DNA of 64,000 nt, from the NCBI RefSeq assembly GCF_000017565.1, contig NC_009719.1:868001-932000 (forward strand). The letters are read 5' to 3'. A program made the position numbers and the translations under genes. The notes under the pieces were generated by a model. It searched no databases. It was not told the DNA's origin and saw only the letters and a list, made by a program, of their open reading frames with translations. This document shows positions 27,954 to 36,809 of this stretch, piece after piece. Source of the stretch: Parvibaculum lavamentivorans DS-1 (GTDB lineage Bacteria > Pseudomonadota > Alphaproteobacteria > Parvibaculales > Parvibaculaceae). Numbering within the stretch: position 1 is the stretch's first letter; every line of letters starts with the position of its first letter.

Positions 27954-28961
27954 TTATTCCGCCGCCGCCCTTGAAGCCGTCAGTGCTTCTGCCGGCATCC
28001 GCTCAGCGAATTCGCGGCAGGCCTGCACATATTCGCGCTTCAGCCGGTCGATGAGTTCGGCGACGGGCGGCGCGTCGGTGATCTGGCCGATGCCCTGGCC
28101 GGAGCCCCAGATGTCCTTCCATGCCTTCTGCTTCATGTTGCCGCCCGAGCCGAAATTCATCTTCGACTTGTCGGCTTCCGGCAGGTTGTTCGGGTCGAGA
28201 CCCGCCGCGGCAACGGAGGGCGCGAGGTAATTGCCATGCACGCCGGTAAAGAGGTTCGTGTAGACGATGTCGTCCGCCGCATACTGGATGAGATGATCCT
28301 TGTACGCCTGTTCGGCGTTCGCTTCCGCCGTGGCGACGAAGCGCGTGCCCATATAGGCAAGGTCGGCGCCCATCGCGAGCGCGCCCGCGATGCCCCAGCC
28401 GTCGCTGAGCGCGCCGGAGAGGATCACGGTTCCCTTGAACCACTGCTTCACCTCGCGCACCAGCGCGAAGGGCGACAGCGTGCCCGCATGTCCGCCCGCG
28501 CCGGCACAAACGAGGATGAGACCGTCCACGCCCTGTTCCGCCGCCTTCTTCGCATGCTTCACATTGATGACGTCGTGGAAGACCTTGCCGCCATAGCTAT
28601 GCGCCGCGTCGATCACCTCGGCCGGCGGTCGGAGCGATGTGATGATGATCGGCACTTCGAGCTTCGTGCAGACGTCGATGTCATGTGCCAGCCGGTCGTT
28701 CGAGGCATGGCAGATCTGGTTGACGGCGAAGGGCGCCACCTTCTTCTCGGGATGTTTCGCCTGATATTCGCCAAGCTCGCCCTTGATCCGCGTGATCCAC
28801 TCTTCCAGCACATGCGCCGGCCGCGCATTGAGCGCCGGAAACGAGCCGACGATGCCCGCCTTGCACTGCGCGATCACCAGCTCCGGGCCGGAAACGATGA
28901 AGAGCGGAGAGCCGATGACGGGTATCTCCAGGCTGTTTTTCAGAATGTCGGGCAGTGCCAT
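27954..28961 (-). CDS. Nitronate monooxygenase-like (2-nitropropane dioxygenase family)
   Basis: 335 residues, TIM-barrel FMN enzyme. IGSPLFIVSGPELVIAQCKAG is at the N-terminus, CAGAGGHAG (near 155) holds the active-site His, and LSGALSDGWGIAGALAMGADLAYMGTRF is the phosphate-binding part. It would oxidise alkyl nitronates or act as a related FMN monooxygenase. GGAGGA precedes the ATG. A LysR gene lies 93 bases upstream on the same strand, and a second family member, transcribed divergently from that LysR, is at 30189. The two paralogues differ greatly in sequence, so substrates may differ. Confidence 0.85.
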   Translation of the reverse strand: MALPDILKNSLEIPVIGSPLFIVSGPELVIAQCKAGIVGSFPALNARPAHVLEEWITRIKGELGEYQAKHPEKKVAPFAVNQICHASNDRLAHDIDVCTKLEVPIIITSLRPPAEVIDAAHSYGGKVFHDVINVKHAKKAAEQGVDGLILVCAGAGGHAGTLSPFALVREVKQWFKGTVILSGALSDGWGIAGALAMGADLAYMGTRFVATAEANAEQAYKDHLIQYAADDIVYTNLFTGVHGNYLAPSVAAAGLDPNNLPEADKSKMNFGSGGNMKQKAWKDIWGSGQGIGQITDAPPVAELIDRLKREYVQACREFAERMPAEALTASRAAAE

Positions 28962-29021
28962 GTCGGTGTCCTCCGGAAATTCATTGCGCTCAATATGGAC
29001 CGGATCACGCTGTTATGCCTG

Positions 29022-29033
29022 TTCAGCGCTGAA
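29022..29033. promoter_or_regulatory. Perfect 12-bp palindrome upstream of the nitronate monooxygenase
   Basis: TTCAGCGCTGAA, 61 bases before the start of the leftward monooxygenase, in the 93-base gap after the LysR gene. It is a candidate site for that LysR protein, although it is not a classic T-N11-A box. Confidence 0.4.
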
Positions 29034-29054
29034 TGCCGGAATGTTCGGATGTGT

Positions 29055-29966
29055 TCAGGTGACGTTTCGCCCCGCCAGCCGGTCGCGATCCACCTTCGCC
29101 TTCTCGCCGAGGAAATCGATGACGGCGCGCACGGGCGCGGTGTCGCGAAGGTCGGGATGCGCGAGCAGCCACATCTCCGTGCCATTGGCGAGCTTCTGCG
29201 GCGCAATGCGGATGAGGTCGTCATAATGGTCGCCCGTCAGGCAGACGAGTGTCGAGATGCCGACACCGGCCCTGACCGCCTGCACGAGATCGGCGTCCGA
29301 GAAACAGCGCAGCGCCACCCGCGCCCCCTGCGTCACATGGGCGAGCCAGTCCGCGAGTTCCACCTCCGCTGCCCGTCCGCCGAAGCCGATGATCCGATGC
29401 TCTTTCCATTCCTCGCGCTTCGAGGGCAGGCCGAAGCGTTCCGCATAGGAGCGCGATGCATAGAAACCGACGCCGATGCGGCCGATCTTGCGGCCCACCA
29501 CGTTCTCGCGCCCCGGCCCGTAAGGCCGGATGACGATGTCGGCGTCGCGCCGCTTCACCGATACCTGCGTCACCTCGTTCACGATCTCGATCTCGATGCC
29601 GGGATGCCGCGCCGCGAATTCGTCGAGATAGGGCATGAACCAGTAGGAGGCGATGCTGTGCGGAATGGCGACGCGCACCAGCCCCTGCGCCTGCCCATCC
29701 TCGCTCGATGCTGCGTGCAGCGCGCGCTCGGCGGCCAGCGACATCGGCTCCACTTCCGCGCGCAAGCGCTCGCCGGCGCCCGTCAGCGCATAGCCGGTCG
29801 GCTCCCGCACGAAGAGCTTCGTGCCGAGCCGCTTCTCCAGCGTCGCGATATGGCGGCCCACCGTGGCATGGCTGAGCTTGAGCCGCCGGCCCGCGCCGGA
29901 CAGGCTTTGCGTATCCACCACCGCGAGAAAAATGCGATAGGCGTCCCAGTTGGCGTCGTTGTTCAT
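29055..29966 (-). CDS. LysR-family transcriptional regulator
   Basis: 303 residues from the ATG at 29966; the frame can be extended 5 codons to a TTG, and no strong ribosome binding site decides. The N-terminal HTH has YRIFLAVVDTQSLSGAGRRL and LSHATVGRHIATLE. The effector domain starts near residue 90 (VRVAIPHSIASYWFMPYLDEF). It shares architecture and local wording with the LysR at 25738, so the two are paralogues. It sits between two nitronate monooxygenase genes, one co-directional (27954) and one divergent (30189), and is the likely regulator of both. Confidence 0.87.
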   Translation of the reverse strand: MNNDANWDAYRIFLAVVDTQSLSGAGRRLKLSHATVGRHIATLEKRLGTKLFVREPTGYALTGAGERLRAEVEPMSLAAERALHAASSEDGQAQGLVRVAIPHSIASYWFMPYLDEFAARHPGIEIEIVNEVTQVSVKRRDADIVIRPYGPGRENVVGRKIGRIGVGFYASRSYAERFGLPSKREEWKEHRIIGFGGRAAEVELADWLAHVTQGARVALRCFSDADLVQAVRAGVGISTLVCLTGDHYDDLIRIAPQKLANGTEMWLLAHPDLRDTAPVRAVIDFLGEKAKVDRDRLAGRNVT

Positions 29967-30122
29967 GCGTGAACAATCCAATGTCTGATCTTGTCGCGGC
30001 AGACTGCGCCGCTTTTTCCGTCATTTCAAGAACTTGCGAATGCTTGGAGGACGTTGCGGCAAGGCGTTTCGCCGCCATTTCCGCCGATTCCCGGCGTGCA
30101 AAAGCCTCGAACCTTCTGCTAA

Positions 30123-31187
<1,065 letters not shown>

Positions 31188-31204
31188 TCCGCCACTCACG
31201 AAAC

Positions 31205-31236
31205 AAAAGCCCGCGCCGGAAACGGTGCGGGCTTTT
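31205..31236 (+). terminator. Rho-independent terminator between convergent genes
   Basis: The stem AAAAGCCCGC(G)CCG with CGG(T)GCGGGCTTTT (31205-31218 with 31223-31236) has loop gaaa and a T run after it. It ends the rightward nitronate monooxygenase and touches the stop of the leftward Crp/Fnr gene. Confidence 0.9.
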
Positions 31237-31941
31237 TCATGCGTTCTCGGCCGCCACCAGCCGCCTCAGCGCCGCCGCATCGCGAATTTCGATCGCCCGG
31301 TAGCCAAGCGCGACAACCCCCCGCCTCTCGAGATCCTTCAATATGAGATTGACCGTCTTCCGCGACAGCCCGGTCATTTCCGCCAGCTCGTCCTGGCGTA
31401 TCGGCAGCGTGGCGGTGCCATCTTCATTGTCCCATACAGCCGCATAGGCCTGCAGCCGCGATGCAACCTGCGCAGGCGGCGGCAGGCGCGACCGCTCCGC
31501 GAGCACCTTCATCGCCCATGTGAGCTGCTCGGTCGCCAGCTCCGCGAAATGGAGCCAGAGCGACGGCAGGTCGCGGGCAATCGCCGCCAGCGCATGCTGC
31601 GGAATGAAGATGATCTCCGAGCGTTCATGCGCCACCGCCGTCGTCACCCGGTGCCCGCCCAGAACCTGTGCCGCATAGCCGAAGATCGAACTCGGACCGG
31701 AAATATTGATCGGCACGTTTTCGCCATTGTCGAGCGCCACATAGGTCGTCACCGAGCCGCTGAGCACGCCGTAGAGACCGCGCGCCTCGTCGCCTGCGTC
31801 ATAGATCCAGTGTCCCGCTTCCACCGTCGAAACCTGCGCATGGGCGACAAGTTTGCGCCGCAGTTCGGCCGGCCGCCGCGCGAACCAGTAGTTCCGTCCG
31901 AGCATGGCCGCCACGCGTTGGGAAGTCGGGGCCTTTTCCAT
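31237..31941 (-). CDS. Crp/Fnr-family transcriptional regulator
   Basis: 234 residues. Cyclic-nucleotide-binding-like beta barrel from about residue 15 to 120 (GHWIYDAGDEARGLYGVLSGSV, split: YDAGDEARGLYGVLSG), dimer helix, then C-terminal winged HTH with RQDELAEMTGLSRKTVNLIL. No N-terminal cysteine cluster, so it is not an oxygen-sensing FNR; the ligand is unknown. It diverges from the TauD-like gene at 32042. A perfect palindrome at 31955-31974 lies 13 bases before its start, so it probably controls itself and the dioxygenases. Confidence 0.85.
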   Translation of the reverse strand: MEKAPTSQRVAAMLGRNYWFARRPAELRRKLVAHAQVSTVEAGHWIYDAGDEARGLYGVLSGSVTTYVALDNGENVPINISGPSSIFGYAAQVLGGHRVTTAVAHERSEIIFIPQHALAAIARDLPSLWLHFAELATEQLTWAMKVLAERSRLPPPAQVASRLQAYAAVWDNEDGTATLPIRQDELAEMTGLSRKTVNLILKDLERRGVVALGYRAIEIRDAAALRRLVAAENA

Positions 31942-31954
31942 GATCCATGCCTGA

Positions 31955-31974
31955 ATTGTTACTTCCGTAACAAT
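31955..31974. promoter_or_regulatory. Crp/Fnr-type operator, perfect 20-bp palindrome
   Basis: ATTGTTAC-TTCC-GTAACAAT: perfect 8-base arms. The layout (arms around a 4-base spacer) is that of Crp/Fnr boxes (TTGAT-N4-ATCAA), though the half-site TTGTTAC is different. It lies 13 bases from the Crp/Fnr start and 67 from the TauD-like start, with TCTATAC just downstream as a possible -10. Confidence 0.75.
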
Positions 31975-32041
31975 CTATACCGCACGCAGGCTTAGCCTCA
32001 ATCCCATGACCGGCAAACCGGTGCTTCACATGGAGGAAATC

Positions 32042-32872
32042 ATGGGTGCGATCGAAGTTCGGAAAATGACGGGCGGCTGTGGCGCCGAAGTGCTCGGCGC
32101 CGATCTGGCGAAGCTGAGCAATTCGGACATGGAGGCCGTGCGGCAGGCCTATGTCGACTACGGCGTCGTCTTCTTCCGCGACCAGAACCTCACGCCCGAG
32201 GACCACATCGCCTTCGCACGCCGCTGGGGCGACATCGTCGTCAACAGGTTCTTCACGCCGACTCAAAATCCGCTCATCGCCGAGGTGCGGAAGGAGAAGG
32301 AGCAGACCGTCAATATCGGTGGCGGCTGGCACACGGATCATTCCTACGACGCCGAACCCGCCATGGGCTCCGTGCTCGTCGCGCGCGAACTCCCGGACGA
32401 GGGCGGCGACACCATGTTCGCCAGCATGTATGCCGCCTGGGACGCGCTGACGCCGGGCCTGAAGAAAACGCTGGAGGGCTTGCGCGCCGTCCATTCCAAC
32501 GCGCATGTCTTCGGCGCCGCCGGCTTCTACAAGAACAGCGATCAGGGCAAGGGCTTCAAGGGTGAAAATCTCGTCAGCGAAGCCGTCCACCCCGTCGTCG
32601 TCACGCATCCCCTGAGCGGTCGTAAGGCGCTCTACGTCAACCCCGGCTTCACCACCCATTTCGAAGGCTGGAGCTGGCTGGAGAGCAAGCCGCTCCTCGA
32701 CTATCTCTTCGCCCATGCGGCGCGGCCCGAATTCACCTGCCGCTTCCAGTGGCGCGACGGCTCGGTCGCCTTCTGGGACAACCGCGCCACCTGGCACTAC
32801 GCGGTCAACGACTACCACGGCGAGCGGCGCCTGATGCACCGCATCACCATTGCCGGCGCGCCCCTCCAATAG
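32042..32872 (+). CDS. TauD/TfdA-family Fe(II)/2-oxoglutarate dioxygenase
   Basis: 276 residues. The ATG at 32042 follows GGAGGAAATC. Metal ligands are His97 and Asp99 (GGWHTDHSYD) and His252 (RATWHYAVND). Arg263, 11 residues later, would hold 2-oxoglutarate. This is the taurine dioxygenase/2,4-D dioxygenase fold, and a substrate is oxidised with loss of CO2 and succinate formation. The substrate is not known. The next gene, 68 bases on, is a second member, and a third is at 43200. Likely controlled by the divergent Crp/Fnr regulator through the 31955-31974 palindrome. Confidence 0.87.
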   Translation: MGAIEVRKMTGGCGAEVLGADLAKLSNSDMEAVRQAYVDYGVVFFRDQNLTPEDHIAFARRWGDIVVNRFFTPTQNPLIAEVRKEKEQTVNIGGGWHTDHSYDAEPAMGSVLVARELPDEGGDTMFASMYAAWDALTPGLKKTLEGLRAVHSNAHVFGAAGFYKNSDQGKGFKGENLVSEAVHPVVVTHPLSGRKALYVNPGFTTHFEGWSWLESKPLLDYLFAHAARPEFTCRFQWRDGSVAFWDNRATWHYAVNDYHGERRLMHRITIAGAPLQ

Positions 32873-32940
32873 GTTTTACCCGCCGGGCCGATGTGGCAAT
32901 CTCTCGTCAAAGCTCCATGAAAGGAGCAGGGGAGGGAACC

Positions 32941-33810
32941 ATGTCGCAAGCCGCCGCGAAACCGCGCAGCATCCATGTGAAGCCGAACGCATCCGGCTTT
33001 GGTGCCGAAATCACCGGCCTCGATCTGTCGAAGCCGCTCCCGCCCGATGTGCTGGCGGAAGTGCATCGGGCATGGGCAGACCACGCCGTCGTCTGGTTCC
33101 CCGATCAGCCGCTCACGCATGACGAGCTTGAAGCCTTCACCCTCCAGATCGGCCCCTTTGGCCACGATCCCTTCATCGCACCCATGGAAGGCCGCCCGCA
33201 TATTCTCGAACTGCGCCGCGAGCCGAACGAGAAGGCGCGGAATTTCGGCGCCGGCTGGCATTCGGACTGGAGCTTCCAGGAAGAGCCGCCCGCCGCCACC
33301 ATCCTGCACTCAAAGGTAACGCCCCCCGTCGGCGGCGACACGCTCTATGCCGATTGCACCCGCGCTTATGACGCGCTTTCGGATGAGATGAAGAAAGTGC
33401 TTTCCGGCCTCACCGCTGTTCACAGCGCCGCGCTTCCCTACGGCACCAAGGGCATCTTCGCGCAGGAAAAAGAGCAGCGGACAATGAAAATCATCGTCAG
33501 CAAGGAAGCCGAGAAAACATGTCCGCATCCGCTGGTGCGTACGCATCCTGTCACCGGCCGTAAGGCGCTCTATGTCAGTCCCGTTTACACCGTCGGCATC
33601 GAAAGCATGACGCATGAGGAATCCGCCGCCATTCTCGGTTTCCTTTACACCCACATGACGAAAGATGAATTCGTCTACCGCCACAAATGGCGCGAGAACA
33701 TGCTCACCATGTGGGACAACCGCTGCACGCTGCATTTTGCCGATGGCGGCTATGACGGTCATCTGCGTGTCATGCACCGGACCACCGTCGCAGGTGATGT
33801 ACCGCATTAA
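32941..33810 (+). CDS. TauD/TfdA-family dioxygenase
   Basis: 289 residues. The ATG at 32941 follows GGGAGGGAACC. His107 and Asp109 (AGWHSDWSF), His265 (CTLHFADGG) and Arg276 match the metal and 2-oxoglutarate positions of the family. The N-terminal FGAEITGLDLSKPL is also typical. It is adjacent to and co-directional with the previous dioxygenase but clearly diverged, and closer in motif spelling to the one at 43200. Probably in one operon with the upstream gene. A perfect hairpin lies 30 bases after the stop. Confidence 0.87.
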   Translation: MSQAAAKPRSIHVKPNASGFGAEITGLDLSKPLPPDVLAEVHRAWADHAVVWFPDQPLTHDELEAFTLQIGPFGHDPFIAPMEGRPHILELRREPNEKARNFGAGWHSDWSFQEEPPAATILHSKVTPPVGGDTLYADCTRAYDALSDEMKKVLSGLTAVHSAALPYGTKGIFAQEKEQRTMKIIVSKEAEKTCPHPLVRTHPVTGRKALYVSPVYTVGIESMTHEESAAILGFLYTHMTKDEFVYRHKWRENMLTMWDNRCTLHFADGGYDGHLRVMHRTTVAGDVPH

Positions 33811-33839
33811 ATTGTCCCCGGACGCATTATTTAAGGAAT

Positions 33840-33858
33840 CTGTCCCGCCTCGGGACAG
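33840..33858 (+). terminator. Hairpin downstream of the TauD pair
   Basis: CTGTCCCG-cct-CGGGACAG: an 8-bp perfect stem with a 3-base loop, 30 bases after the TauD stop. There is no T run, so it may be a weak terminator or the first element of the structured region that follows. Confidence 0.5.
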
Positions 33859-34228
33859 TTGGGTAGAATCATGCGTCTACGGACGAATCTCCTTCCAAAG
33901 AAGCCTGCTCTGAACTAGTCTCGCTCTATCGGGTCTTGTTCGGCGCCACTGCCCCCCAGCCCCCCGCCGGGCAAGTCCGTCAGCTGTTCCAGGCTGAAGC
34001 GAGACGAACGGGCACTGATGCGGCTTTGCCTTCCTGTCCGCACGGTTCCCGGGGACGACGCGCCGGCGTGTACCCCGAACACGCCTGTGCGGTGGAAGCG
34101 GAAATGTTGCCAGCGACCCCTTGCCCCCCCAAGCCGCGGCAACGAACTCTATACCGTCTTCCGCCATCGCTCCCGGGGTCCGGCAATCAGCCGGGCTCCG
34201 GGAGACGATGTCCTGACAGGCGACCTGT
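33859..34228. other. Gene-free, GC-rich structured region between convergent genes
   Basis: About 370 bases without a convincing gene. It holds several perfect inverted repeats: GGCGTGT/ACACGCC (34065-34071 with 34079-34085), GTTGCC/GGCAAC (34106-34111 with 34138-34143), the nested hairpin CTCCCGG/CCGGGAG with inner CCGGC/GCCGG (34170-34204), and GACAGG-cga-CCTGTC (34215-34229). A 75-codon minus-strand frame at 33915-34142 ends in a protein-like stretch (FSLEQLTDLPGG) but has no good start or family. I checked by eye for tmRNA, RNase P, SRP and tRNA signatures and found none. Candidates are an undescribed structured RNA or a decayed gene. Confidence 0.45.
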
Positions 34229-35134
34229 CTAGCGGGCGAATATCAGCAGCAGAATGCCGCCAATGACCAGCGCAATGCCGGTAAGCTCCAGCGCGTTCGT
34301 CTTTTCCCGGAACAGGAAATGCGACGAAGCGAAAGTGAAGACGAGCTCGATCTGCCCGAGCGCCCGCACATAAGCCGCGTTCTGTATCGTCATTGCCGTG
34401 AACCAACCCATGGAGGCCAGCGCGCCGGTCACACCGACAAGCGAGCTCACTTTCCACGTCCGGAACGACGCGGAAAGCTCCGCCGGATGCCGCAGGCGCA
34501 GCCATACCGTCATGACCGCCGTTTGTATGAGCAGCACGATCACGAGCGTATAGGCGGCGGAAACCAGAAAATCCGGCCGCTCCAGCGATAGCGATGCCGC
34601 CCGGTAGCATACCGCCGCCACGCCGTAGCAGGCGCCAGAGCCGATCCCCATCAGCGTCGGTTTCTCGCCGAGCGACCGCCAGAATGTGCCCAACGTCAGC
34701 TTCGACTGCGCGATCGAAATCGCGAGAACGCCGGCAAGGCTGATAAGGATGGCGGCAAAGGCCCCGAAGCTCAGATGGTCGCCCAGCACGATGATGCCGA
34801 AGAGAGCGGTCTGGATCGTCTCCGTCTTGGAATAGGTCGTGCCCACCGCGAAATTGCGATAGGCGAACAGCGCCACCAGCAGCACCGTCCCCCATATCTG
34901 CGCCAGCCCGCCCACCGTCGCATAAGCCAGAAAAGACGCATTCGCCTCCGGCATCGCGGCGCCCGTAAAGGCGAGAAGCCCCCACAGGTAAAGTGCCGCC
35001 ACCGGCAACCCATAGGCGAAGCGCACATAGGTAGCACCGAGCGCCGACATCTCACCCGTCAGTTGCTTCTGCAACGTCGAGCGCAGGTTCTGCAGGAACG
35101 CAGCTGCGATTGTCAGCGGAATCCAGAGCGGCAT
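34229..35134 (-). CDS. EamA/DMT-family transporter
   Basis: 301 residues with about ten hydrophobic helices in two EamA repeats (about 10-135 and 155-300). The duplicated halves end in GDHLSFGAFAAILISLAGV and REKTNALELTGIALVIGG. Drug/metabolite-superfamily carriers export small metabolites; the substrate cannot be told. It starts 21 bases after the beta-lactamase-fold gene on the same strand, so it is likely in the same operon. Confidence 0.85.
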   Translation of the reverse strand: MPLWIPLTIAAAFLQNLRSTLQKQLTGEMSALGATYVRFAYGLPVAALYLWGLLAFTGAAMPEANASFLAYATVGGLAQIWGTVLLVALFAYRNFAVGTTYSKTETIQTALFGIIVLGDHLSFGAFAAILISLAGVLAISIAQSKLTLGTFWRSLGEKPTLMGIGSGACYGVAAVCYRAASLSLERPDFLVSAAYTLVIVLLIQTAVMTVWLRLRHPAELSASFRTWKVSSLVGVTGALASMGWFTAMTIQNAAYVRALGQIELVFTFASSHFLFREKTNALELTGIALVIGGILLLIFAR

Positions 35135-35155
35135 GATGGCGGGCGCGCCGCTTCC

Positions 35156-36397
35156 TCAATCGATGATGGCGCCGTAGACGAGCTGTTGAAGCTGCGGCCT
35201 TAGCGGATAGGTGGAGGAGGGATAGAGCTGCGTCATCAGAATGGCGATCAGGTCTTCTTCCGGGTCGATCCAGAAATAGGTGGAAGCAGCGCCGCCCCAC
35301 GAAAAATTCCCCGCCGAGCCGATGGCCTGCGTCACCGCCGGATCCAGAACCACCTGGAAGCCGAGCCCGAAGCCCGCGCCTTCCGCCGCCAGTTCGCTGA
35401 AGGCGGAAATCGACATTTCCTTCATTTCCTTGCCGCGCGGCAGATGGTTCAGCGTCATGAACTCGATGGTCTTCGGCGAACAGATGCGCACTCCGTCCAG
35501 TTCGCCGCCATTCAGCAGCATCTGGCAGAAGCGCCAGTAGTCCATCATCGTCGAGGTAAGTCCGCCGCCACCGGAGAGAAACTTCGGCGGCTGCGCATAG
35601 GTGCTCGTCTCGTCGCCGACATCCATGATGCCGGACTTGCCCGTCTTCGGGTTCTTGAAATAATTGGTCGCGAAGCGCCCGAGCTTTTCCTTCGGTACGA
35701 AGAACGCCGTATCCACCATGCCGAGCGGCGCGAAGATGCGCGAGGTGAGAAACTCGTCGAGCGGCCGCCCCGACATCACTTCCACCAGATGCCCGCACAC
35801 ATCCGTCGAAACCGAATAATTCCAGTGTTCGCCCGGCGAGAACAGCAGCGGAATCTCGGAAACGGCCTCGACCATTTCCTTCAGCGTCATGCCGACCGTA
35901 TTCGCGCCCTCGATGCCGGCATCCCGGTAAAGCTGGTCCACCGGATGCTCATACATGAAGCCATAGGTCAGCCCCGACGTATGCGTGAGCAGGTCGCGGA
36001 TCGTCATTTCCCGTTCGCAGGGCTTCGTCTCGTATTTCTCCGCCGTGCCGCTCGCCCAGACGCGCAGCTTCTTGAACGAAGGGATATAGCGCGACACCGC
36101 GTGGTTGAGCTGGAAGTGCCCTTCCTCGTAAAGCATCATCAGCGCAAGGCTCGTGATCGGCTTCGTCATCGAATAGATACGGAAGATCGTGTCCTTTTCC
36201 ATCGGCAGCCCGCGCTCGCGGTCGCGATGTCCCGCCGTTTCGAAATGCGCGATTTCGCCGCCGCGCGAAACCAGCGTGGAAAAGCCCGCAATCTTCTCCC
36301 GGTCGACATAGGACCGGAAATAATTCGTGATGTTGGCGAGCCGCGCGGGGTCGAAACCGGAATCCTCGGGTTTGCCGACGCGGGGTATGATGTTCAT
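35156..36397 (-). CDS. Serine hydrolase, beta-lactamase/class C-like fold
   Basis: 413 residues. The ATG at 36397 follows GGAGGAATTCGTC. The catalytic SxxK is S76-M-T-K79. HWNYSVSTDVCGHLVEVM holds the Tyr of the YxN/S motif. These are family VIII esterase/class C beta-lactamase hallmarks. No signal peptide is seen, so a cytoplasmic esterase or D-peptidase-like activity is more likely than antibiotic resistance. It precedes the DMT transporter and follows a 97-residue unknown protein on the same strand. Confidence 0.83.
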   Translation of the reverse strand: MNIIPRVGKPEDSGFDPARLANITNYFRSYVDREKIAGFSTLVSRGGEIAHFETAGHRDRERGLPMEKDTIFRIYSMTKPITSLALMMLYEEGHFQLNHAVSRYIPSFKKLRVWASGTAEKYETKPCEREMTIRDLLTHTSGLTYGFMYEHPVDQLYRDAGIEGANTVGMTLKEMVEAVSEIPLLFSPGEHWNYSVSTDVCGHLVEVMSGRPLDEFLTSRIFAPLGMVDTAFFVPKEKLGRFATNYFKNPKTGKSGIMDVGDETSTYAQPPKFLSGGGGLTSTMMDYWRFCQMLLNGGELDGVRICSPKTIEFMTLNHLPRGKEMKEMSISAFSELAAEGAGFGLGFQVVLDPAVTQAIGSAGNFSWGGAASTYFWIDPEEDLIAILMTQLYPSSTYPLRPQLQQLVYGAIID

Positions 36398-36428
36398 GAC
36401 GAATTCCTCCGGATAGTGTTTTTGAAGA

Positions 36429-36722
36429 TCAATTCTGTTCGGACGCGGCGAGCGCGCGAAAAAGCTCGTCGGCGCTCCGGGCCCGCGCGGCAACGCCCCC
36501 GGCTTCCTCCGCGCCGAGCCCGATGGCTTCCCAGCCTTCCGGCGTTTTCCGCAGGCGAAAGCTCGGCCGCAAATGCCCGCAGCGCGTGAGGTAAGGCGCG
36601 AGAACCCCTTGGCCGTTGGTTCGGAAGTCGAGATCGAACGGAGATCCCTCGGCCGCCAATGTCAGCCGCCGCCGGTCATGCTCCGTAACGAGATCGCCGG
36701 GAAATCGGACGATGCTTCCCAA
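36429..36722 (-). CDS. Hypothetical 97-residue protein
   Basis: No family recognised. It begins at a TTG at 36722 (AGGGG about 10 bases upstream) and has good codon use for the window. A mixed alpha/beta composition with RRRLTLAAEGSPFDLDF in the first half and an Ala/Arg-rich end. No membrane segment. It is 31 bases before the beta-lactamase-fold gene and co-directional, so it may be part of that operon. The TTG start and lack of homologue recognition leave real doubt. Confidence 0.5.
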   Translation of the reverse strand: MGSIVRFPGDLVTEHDRRRLTLAAEGSPFDLDFRTNGQGVLAPYLTRCGHLRPSFRLRKTPEGWEAIGLGAEEAGGVAARARSADELFRALAASEQN

Positions 36723-36809
36723 AGTGCCGTGCCCCTGTTTCGAGTGCAGGCGGCAGTCTACACGCAGCGCCCCGCCTTTGGCTTCTGTAATTCGCGGTGT
36801 TGCGCCGTC

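Noticed and set aside
33877-34232. Minus- and plus-strand frames of about 70-100 codons in the structured region
   Set aside because: No start signal, family or biased codon use; only one has a protein-like end. I annotate the region as non-coding or undecided.
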